Under the pieces are notes generated by a model. That model ran no database searches. It had not been told where the DNA came from and saw only the letters and a list, made by a program, of their open reading frames with translations. Below, one piece after another: positions 32,382 through 36,602 of a stretch of 36,602 nucleotides of DNA. This DNA is from an uncultured Lachnospiraceae bacterium (lineage in GTDB: Bacteria; Bacillota; Clostridia; Lachnospirales; Lachnospiraceae), in contig CANQRR010000035.1 in the NCBI GenBank assembly GCA_947626285.1, positions 1-36,602 of the forward strand. Reading direction: 5' to 3'. The number at the start of each line of letters is the position of its first letter. Positions within the stretch are counted from its first letter, which is position 1. The translations under genes and the position numbers were made by a program.

Positions 32382-33632
32382 ATGCTAAATAGCACTACAT
32401 ATACAGATTCAAGCAACATAAAATATGCAAACGAAAAGCTGCTCGATGAGTACTTGAAAGAAATCCCGGAAGAAAAGCGTGTTGAAATACGCCGGGAGCA
32501 TTACTGCAGTATGCATCCGTACAAAATTACGTTCTATGCAAATATGGACGAATGGCGTACCTATGTACCGGCTCCGGGAAAGCGAAATAACCGCAGGGTG
32601 CTCAAACGGAAAACGGAAGGCGCCTTGTTAGACGCGATTGCTGATTTCTATGAGCAGAAGAAGTTCGATCCTACTGTAGATGAGGTGTACCGCGAGTGGA
32701 TCGACAAAAAGTCCAAAAACGTCATTCCCGCAACGATCGATCGGCACAACAAATGTTACAAAAGGCATTTCCTTGACATGAAGAGTAAGCGCGTCAGCTT
32801 ATTAACTGTGCGCGATTGGGCTACCTTTATCTACAATGAGGTCACTATGAAAGGTTTAAATGCCAAGGCATACGTCGCGCTGAAGTCCATTGTCAAGGGT
32901 ATCCTTGTGTTGGCAGCCCAGAAAGAATGCATCACTTACACTTATTTGGACGTGTTTGAGCTTGTCAAACTAGAGCTCGCACCGCCAAAAGAGCCGGAGT
33001 ACGAAGATGAACAGCGGGTATTGTCAACAGAGGAATTTGCCCTGCTCAAACAATATCTGATCGACCATCCGGATCAGACAAACCAGGCTCTCCTGCTTAT
33101 CTGTATCAGCGGTCTGCGGGCAGGAGAAGCCGTTGCGTTGGATCGCAGCGATATACTGTCTCACTCTGTCAAAGTGAGCAAATCAGAGACATCATATACA
33201 GATCCTTCTTCTGTGAAGAAAGATCAGAAAGCCAGAAAAATCTATGAAACCAAAGCGCCCAAAACCAAAGCCGGAGACCGGGACGTATGGATTCACAAAA
33301 ACGATTTATGGCTTTTGGACAAGATAAGAGACCTGAACCCATCCTCCAGCAAGGCTTTCTTAAACACGAGCGGAAAACCGCTTACGACCAACAGCCTTCG
33401 GACACGACTGAATGTTATCTGCCAAAATCTTGGCATTCCAAAGCGCAGTCCTCACGACCTGAGGCGTACGTACGCGACCATACTAATCGATGCCAAGGTT
33501 TCTGAAAAGCTCCTGTTGAAGCAGCTCGGGCAAAAGCAGCTCAGTGTGGCAATGCGCAGATATTGGTATAACAGGCATAAAATGGAAGAATGCCAAAACG
33601 TCATTGACAATATAGATGAGCTTTCCCTCTGA
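32382..33632 (+). CDS. Second tyrosine recombinase, atypical active site
   Basis: The 416-residue protein is a paralogue of the element's integrase (shared HPYKIT region, SGLRAGE, KTKAG, HDLRRTYA). Catalytic residues R246, K294/K296, H358, R361 and Y394 are visible, but the second histidine is replaced by glutamine (Q384 in LGQKQLS; the other integrase has GHT). It has an extra acidic N-terminal tail of about 45 residues. AAAGGAAAT supports the start. Activity may be reduced but not necessarily lost, since this position varies among recombinases. It follows rep by 79 bases. It could act in excision, resolution or as a decayed former integrase. Confidence 0.88.
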   Translation: MLNSTTYTDSSNIKYANEKLLDEYLKEIPEEKRVEIRREHYCSMHPYKITFYANMDEWRTYVPAPGKRNNRRVLKRKTEGALLDAIADFYEQKKFDPTVDEVYREWIDKKSKNVIPATIDRHNKCYKRHFLDMKSKRVSLLTVRDWATFIYNEVTMKGLNAKAYVALKSIVKGILVLAAQKECITYTYLDVFELVKLELAPPKEPEYEDEQRVLSTEEFALLKQYLIDHPDQTNQALLLICISGLRAGEAVALDRSDILSHSVKVSKSETSYTDPSSVKKDQKARKIYETKAPKTKAGDRDVWIHKNDLWLLDKIRDLNPSSSKAFLNTSGKPLTTNSLRTRLNVICQNLGIPKRSPHDLRRTYATILIDAKVSEKLLLKQLGQKQLSVAMRRYWYNRHKMEECQNVIDNIDELSL

Positions 33633-33652
33633 TAGCCGCTGATTGATCTTAA

Positions 33653-33733
33653 CTGTCAAGCAAACTATTTTCACATATGTTTTTCTTAATAAGTTCAATT
33701 TATGTTGAAATATAGTTTGTTTGACAGTATAAT
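33653..33733 (+). promoter_or_regulatory. Large dyad and promoter of the serine recombinase
   Basis: CTGTCAAGCAAACTAT (33653-33668) pairs with ATAGTTTGTTTGACAG (33712-33727) with one mismatch, and TTCAA/TTGAA (33694-33698/33705-33709) is nested inside. The right arm overlaps a sigma-A promoter: TTGAAA (33705-33710) and TATAAT (33728-33733), 17 bp apart. This suits a resolution site or autorepression operator. Confidence 0.65.
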
Positions 33734-33788
33734 AGAAGTGTAAAAATAACTTTAGTTTTTGTGACGAGCTATAGCTGGAGGTGGGATT

Positions 33789-34466
33789 ATGCCTAATACA
33801 TATGATTACATGCGGATTTCTACTGAAGAGGAACGAGGGCTTCAGAAGTTTTCCAGACAGGAAAAAGCACTACATAAGTATGCGAACGAGCACAATATTG
33901 AGTTTTTGTTGGAATTCAAAGAGGACAAGAGCGGAAAGAATTTTGAGGATCGGAAAGAATGGCAGAAACTGGAAAGCATTCTGCAGCCGGGCGACACTGT
34001 CGTCTTTAAAGATGTCTCCAGATTCACGCGCGAAGCTGAGCGTGGCTATACAAAGTATATGGAATTGCTCAACAAAGGCGTAGAACTTATTTTTCTTGAC
34101 AACCAGAGCATTAGCACGCCATACATCAAGCAGCTGTTGAATGTCGCCAAAGAACAGAACCTGATCGCTAAGACAAGCCTTGAGAGCACTGTGAAGCTTC
34201 TGCTGCTTGTGGAGCTTGACCGGGCCGAGCAGGAACGGCTTACAACGTCCAAACGGATCAAGGACGGAATCGCAGCGAGTGCCAAGAAATCCGGCAGACC
34301 TGCCGGAAAACTGGACAAGATGACCGATGAACTGTATCATGATATTCATAATTACTTATCAGATCGCTCTGTGAAGCAGTCCGATCTCATGCGCAAGCAT
34401 GGTCTGAGCAGGAATACTTTGAAAAAGTATATTGCACTGGTGGCCGACGGAAAGGTACATAACTGA
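33789..34466 (+). CDS. Serine recombinase (resolvase/invertase type)
   Basis: The 225-residue protein has the catalytic resolvase domain with the nucleophile S11 (MRISTEEERG), R9, the DKSGKNFEDRKEW segment and the conserved VVFKDVSRFTR, then the long E-helix and a short C-terminal HTH (about 190-215, SVKQSDLMRKHGLSRNTLKKYI). Length is as in small resolvases, not large integrases. AGGTGGG is near the start. Its promoter region is a large inverted repeat, so it may act on that site. It may resolve multimers of the circular element form, or invert DNA. Confidence 0.88.
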   Translation: MPNTYDYMRISTEEERGLQKFSRQEKALHKYANEHNIEFLLEFKEDKSGKNFEDRKEWQKLESILQPGDTVVFKDVSRFTREAERGYTKYMELLNKGVELIFLDNQSISTPYIKQLLNVAKEQNLIAKTSLESTVKLLLLVELDRAEQERLTTSKRIKDGIAASAKKSGRPAGKLDKMTDELYHDIHNYLSDRSVKQSDLMRKHGLSRNTLKKYIALVADGKVHN

Positions 34467-34483
34467 TTTTCAATAACTTTCCG

Positions 34484-34512
34484 TTGTAAGGCCTTGCGTA
34501 ATGTGCTAAAAT
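34484..34512 (+). promoter_or_regulatory. Promoter of the element's DUF4160 cassette
   Basis: TTGTAA (34484-34489) and TAAAAT (34507-34512) are separated by 17 bp and lead to a leader of about 45 nt. Confidence 0.65.
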
Positions 34513-34566
34513 TATTGCCGGAAGACACGCAACTGAAAATGCTATCTAGGCAGGAGGTATAATATT

Positions 34567-34839
34567 ATGATGTATCCGTATATGACTCTCAACGATGATA
34601 CAGAGATTGTGCATTCTGAGATGAAACCGGATGGCCGGGTAAAAGTATATATTGAAAAGCCAGACGAAAAATACTGTTTTCGTCATGCCACTTGTTATCT
34701 TCCTGATTATACCTGGGAAGACATTTACAAATTTTCTGACGAGGATATCCGCAAATATCAGGAAATCATCGAGCACAATGCGCATCTTATCCTTGAATTT
34801 TCGCAAACAGGAGGTTTTTTAAATGCCTCGAATATTTAG
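34567..34839 (+). CDS. Small protein, first gene of the DUF4160 cassette
   Basis: The 90-residue acidic protein begins MMYPYMTLNDDTEIVHSEM and contains CYLPDYTWEDIYKF. It has no membrane segment. I do not recognise its family name, but close copies precede DUF4160 genes in Lachnospiraceae as I recall, which resembles a small toxin-antitoxin-like pair. AGGAGG is upstream. It overlaps the DUF4160 gene by 17 bases. The near-identical copy at 35396-35665 lies just outside the element. Confidence 0.75.
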   Translation: MMYPYMTLNDDTEIVHSEMKPDGRVKVYIEKPDEKYCFRHATCYLPDYTWEDIYKFSDEDIRKYQEIIEHNAHLILEFSQTGGFLNASNI

Positions 34840-35101
34840 ACTTGGGCCGTATTGGGTGTATTTCTGGTCTAACGAAAACAAACCGATTGAGCCCATTCAC
34901 GTACACGTTTCCAAAGGCAATCCGACTGCAAATGCAACAAAGATCTGGATTACAAAACAGGGAATGTGTTATCTTTGCCACAATCGATCTAGGATCCCTC
35001 AGAAGGATCTCCGTAACATCATGCGTATTATAGAAGCGCAAAGCGACGTAATCATTCAGGAATGGCTGAACTGTTTTGGAGAAGTTCAATACTTTTGCTA
35101 A
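34823..35101 (+). CDS. DUF4160 protein
   Basis: The 92-residue protein begins MPRIFRLGPYWVYFWSNENK, then IHVHVSKGNP, with a C-terminal helical part ending NCFGEVQYFC. The motif (Y-x-F-W-S-N-E ... H-V-H-V) is that of DUF4160, a small family often next to another small gene and suspected to be toxin-antitoxin components; the role is not demonstrated. It starts inside the upstream gene (17-bp overlap), with GGAGGTTTTTT as its RBS. A strong terminator follows. Confidence 0.82.
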   Translation: MPRIFRLGPYWVYFWSNENKPIEPIHVHVSKGNPTANATKIWITKQGMCYLCHNRSRIPQKDLRNIMRIIEAQSDVIIQEWLNCFGEVQYFC

Positions 35102-35107
35102 AAAGAG

Positions 35108-35143
35108 TCAGGAATCCCATGGATAGCGGATTCCTGATTTTTT
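35108..35143 (+). terminator. Terminator of the element's right arm
   Basis: TCAGGAATCC (35108-35117) pairs perfectly with GGATTCCTGA (35128-35137), followed by a run of six T. Confidence 0.9.
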
Positions 35144-35201
35144 GTATTCGTCAAGTATACGGATTATCTCCTTTCCTCAAAATTTGAAAAATCATAATTT
35201 T

Positions 35202-35219
35202 GTCTTCAAAAGTCTTCAA
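35202..35219 (+). promoter_or_regulatory. Right arm-type sites: GTCTTCAA twice
   Basis: GTCTTCAA at 35202-35209 and 35212-35219 (10-bp period) lies 54 bp from attR, a match to the doubled octamer at the left end. Confidence 0.55.
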
Positions 35220-35272
35220 CGGGAAAATGGCTGAAACCCCCATAAAATAAGGGTTTTCCCCGGTTTAGATAG

Positions 35273-35297
35273 GGGGTTCGAGTCCCCCTATCTCCAT
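35273..35297 (+). repeat. attR: 25-bp direct repeat
   Basis: It is identical to 21945-21969 and represents the displaced 3' end of tRNA-Ala(CGC). The preceding element bases (AGATAGG) make a 10-bp inverted repeat with the tRNA end around the T-loop sequence. Confidence 0.95.
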
Positions 35298-35300
35298 AGA

Positions 35301-35345
35301 ACTCGGAAACGGCGTATTTGCAGCGTTTCCGAGTTTTTGTTTTTT
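35301..35345 (+). terminator. Original tRNA terminator, now orphaned
   Basis: ACTCGGAAACG (35301-35311) pairs perfectly with CGTTTCCGAGT (35324-35334), followed by a long T-run. It lies three bases after attR, where the tRNA-Ala transcript would have ended before insertion. Confidence 0.85.
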
Positions 35346-35395
35346 CAGAAAATCAGGCAACTGTAAAATCCCACCAAGGCAGGAGGTGTACCATT

Positions 35396-35665
35396 ATGAT
35401 GTATCCGTATATAACTCTCGACGACGAAACGGAAATTGTTCATTCTGAGATGAAACCGGACGACAGGGTAAAAGTATACATTGAAAAGCCGGTTCCCGGA
35501 GGGTTCCATGATGCCATCTGCTATCTTCCTGACTATACATGGGAATCCATCCATGGTTTTTCCGAAGAAGAAATGGCTCATTTTCAAAAACTGGTAGAGG
35601 CCAATGCTCATTTGATCATGGAATTTTCTCAAGAAGGGGGCTTCTCCAATTCCGTGGATTTTTAA
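35396..35665 (+). CDS. Host copy of the cassette's first gene
   Basis: The 89-residue protein is very close to the one at 34567-34839 (MMYPYITLDDETEIVHSEM, CYLPDYTWESIHGF). It is intact and has an AGGAGG RBS and a homologous leader. It lies outside attR, so it belongs to the chromosome or an older insertion. Its partner gene is decayed. If the pair is a toxin-antitoxin-like unit, this is the half left over. Confidence 0.7.
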   Translation: MMYPYITLDDETEIVHSEMKPDDRVKVYIEKPVPGGFHDAICYLPDYTWESIHGFSEEEMAHFQKLVEANAHLIMEFSQEGGFSNSVDF

Positions 35666-35919
35666 TATTGATTTCTACGTAGTATATTTCTGGTCTAACG
35701 AAAGTAAACCCAAGGAACCGCTTCACGTTCACATTGCAGAAATTACCCCAAGAGCCAATGCCACAAAGGTATGGTTTACTCGCTCCGGAAAAGCACTGTT
35801 ATGCAATAACCAGTCTAAGACAGGATTTGCGAAAAATCATCCAGGTTATTGAAGCCAACAGCTTTTTAATCGCTCAGAAATGGTATGACTACTTTGGAGA
35901 AATTCAATACTTCTGCTAA
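35649..35919 (+). pseudogene. Decayed DUF4160 gene outside the element
   Basis: The sequence aligns with the element's DUF4160 gene over its whole length (VYFWSNE, HVHI, then FGEIQYFC at the end). The start codon is replaced by ATT at the homologous position (same 17-bp overlap with the upstream gene). About 8 bases are missing near 35821, which changes the frame so that the N-terminal part stops early (TGA at about 35852) and the C-terminal part lies in another frame ending TAA at 35919. It is therefore a pseudogene unless an unusual start and a frameshift are used. Confidence 0.75.
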
Positions 35920-35931
35920 AATATATTTTTA

Positions 35932-36324
35932 CTATTTCCACTCCCTGGCTGCCAGCATCCCGATCAGGCTTTGATCCGCCGGCAGCCAATCCACGCTGTC
36001 AAGCGTCTCACGCGTCAGCCATCGCGCGGCTTCATGTTCCTTCAGAACCAGATGCCCGGACTTAATCGTGCACAGAAAACAATCCATCGAAAGATGAAAT
36101 TTCGGATAATCATACTCGACCGTATCCAACAGCTCGCCGACCTCAATCTGCGTATCCAACTCCTCCATGATCTCGCGCGCCAGCGCCTCCTGCGGCGTCT
36201 CGCCCGGCTCTACCTTTCCGCCCGGAAATTCCCAACCGCCCTCAAACTCCCCGTACCCGCGCTGGGTAGCAAAGACCTTGTTCTCGTGGATGATGATGGC
36301 GGCAACGACTTTGATGGTTTTCAT
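35932..36324 (-). CDS. Nudix hydrolase, MutT-like
   Basis: The 130-residue cytoplasmic enzyme probably hydrolyses (deoxy)nucleoside triphosphates such as 8-oxo-dGTP. The Nudix box is complete: G36 x5 E42 x7 R50-E51 x2 E54-E55 (GGKVEPGETPQEALAREIME). The preceding WEFPGG and the N-terminal KVVAAIIIHENKVFATQR fit the MutT group. I start at 36324, with GGAG six bases upstream; a longer frame to 36435 (GTG) lacks an RBS. A hairpin (36340-36345/36354-36359) sits just before the RBS. The gene is convergent with the cassette remnant. Confidence 0.9.
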   Translation of the reverse strand: MKTIKVVAAIIIHENKVFATQRGYGEFEGGWEFPGGKVEPGETPQEALAREIMEELDTQIEVGELLDTVEYDYPKFHLSMDCFLCTIKSGHLVLKEHEAARWLTRETLDSVDWLPADQSLIGMLAAREWK

Positions 36325-36602
36325 ACTAATCTCCATTCCGCCGCCTTTCAGTTGGCGGCACAAATAGTAATGAAAGTCTCGACTTCCTCTACTCTTTTGC
36401 TTATACTGTAAGCGAGAAGCTATACTACAAAGCACGGGAGGAGGAGTCGTAAAAACCTTCTCGTTTTAGACAGCATATTAATCAGTGTAAGTTCCGCCTT
36501 TCAAGCACAAATAAGTGGCTCCATCAGACCGTACACTAAGAATTGTTTTAACTCTTGTTAATTGTGTGGCGGTTCAGTCAATGGCTTCTCTCTATTTTTC
36601 AG
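36325..36602. other. Gene-free end of the window with repeat-like sequence
   Basis: No gene is supported. 36411-36471 on the minus strand resembles one end of the element at 652-887 (GTCTAAAA start; CGTGCTTTG then AGT.TA and GCTTC), with several small hairpins (36399-36413). The part from 36483 to 36535 carries an imperfect inverted AGTGTA/TACACT pair. The rest is unassigned. Confidence 0.4.

Larger units (their letters stand above)
21945..35297. mobile_element. Integrated element in tRNA-Ala(CGC), putative IME
   Basis: The region is bounded by perfect 25-bp direct repeats and encodes an integrase next to one end, transcribed toward the tRNA. Its genes are in two divergent arms that meet near 30.7 kb: a left arm (minus strand) from 30604 to 22054 and a right arm (plus strand) from 30977 to 35101. 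It carries three tyrosine recombinase-type genes, one serine recombinase, a Rep-like gene and two secreted cargo proteins. No coupling ATPase, relaxase of a known MOB family or type IV secretion gene is visible, so self-transfer is unlikely. The element period is 13,328 bp. Confidence 0.88.

Noticed and set aside
21945-35297. Prophage instead of an IME
   Set aside because: No capsid, terminase, portal, tail or lysis genes are present; the two secreted proteins and recombinases do not suggest a phage.
1-36602. CRISPR array
   Set aside because: I found no regularly spaced direct repeats with unique spacers and no cas gene; the repeats seen are pairs or inverted repeats.

Overview
The window looks like a chromosome of an anaerobic gut-type Clostridia, most likely Lachnospiraceae. 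I infer this from the gene order lysS-greA-dusB-(small conserved protein)-birA, an argF/stomatin/nfeD cluster, a flavodiiron oxygen-detoxification protein, a secreted GH5 cellulase, strong AGGAGG ribosome binding sites and consensus sigma-A promoters. Host genes are fairly GC-rich; two interspersed blocks are AT-richer or mosaic. I could not run searches, so family names rest on motifs seen in the translations.

Layout. 1-900: cold-shock gene with a long 5' leader that can fold in two exclusive ways, then a 236-bp element bounded by perfect 13-bp inverted repeats. 890-8640: host metabolism and regulation (multidomain flavodiiron protein, GH5 endoglucanase with a cellulose-binding domain, WYL regulator with a 61-bp repeat in front of it, an EF-hand protein coupled to a 38-residue protein, an MBL-fold hydrolase, and a divergent aldo/keto reductase with two 4Fe-4S clusters). 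8640-13730: a defence-like island, all on the minus strand: XRE regulator + ImmA-type protease, AbiH, and an overlapping methyltransferase-HNH pair followed by a flavodoxin-fold gene. 13730-21680: core operons (lysS, greA, dusB, birA, argF, stomatin, nfeD, ybaK-like). 21780-21970: tRNA-Val(CAC) and tRNA-Ala(CGC).

21945-35297: an integrated element of about 13.3 kb, inserted in the 3' end of tRNA-Ala(CGC) and bounded by a perfect 25-bp direct repeat (attL/attR). It has no recognisable conjugation apparatus, so I call it a putative integrative mobilizable or satellite element. Its left arm (minus strand) holds an integrase, a coiled-coil protein coupled to a divergent tyrosine recombinase, a RadC/JAB protein, two proteins of unknown function separated by a strongly structured intergenic region, and two secreted proteins. 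Its right arm (plus strand) holds a Rep-like gene, a second tyrosine recombinase lacking one usual catalytic histidine, and a serine recombinase, each preceded by a long inverted repeat. The arm ends with a small two-gene cassette (unknown + DUF4160). A second, decayed copy of the same cassette lies just outside attR, immediately after what looks like the tRNA gene's original terminator. A Nudix hydrolase gene ends the window.

The parts most worth following up are the methyltransferase-HNH(-flavodoxin) operon beside AbiH, the four-recombinase element with its paired dyads and structured RNA region, and the duplicated cassette across the attachment site.
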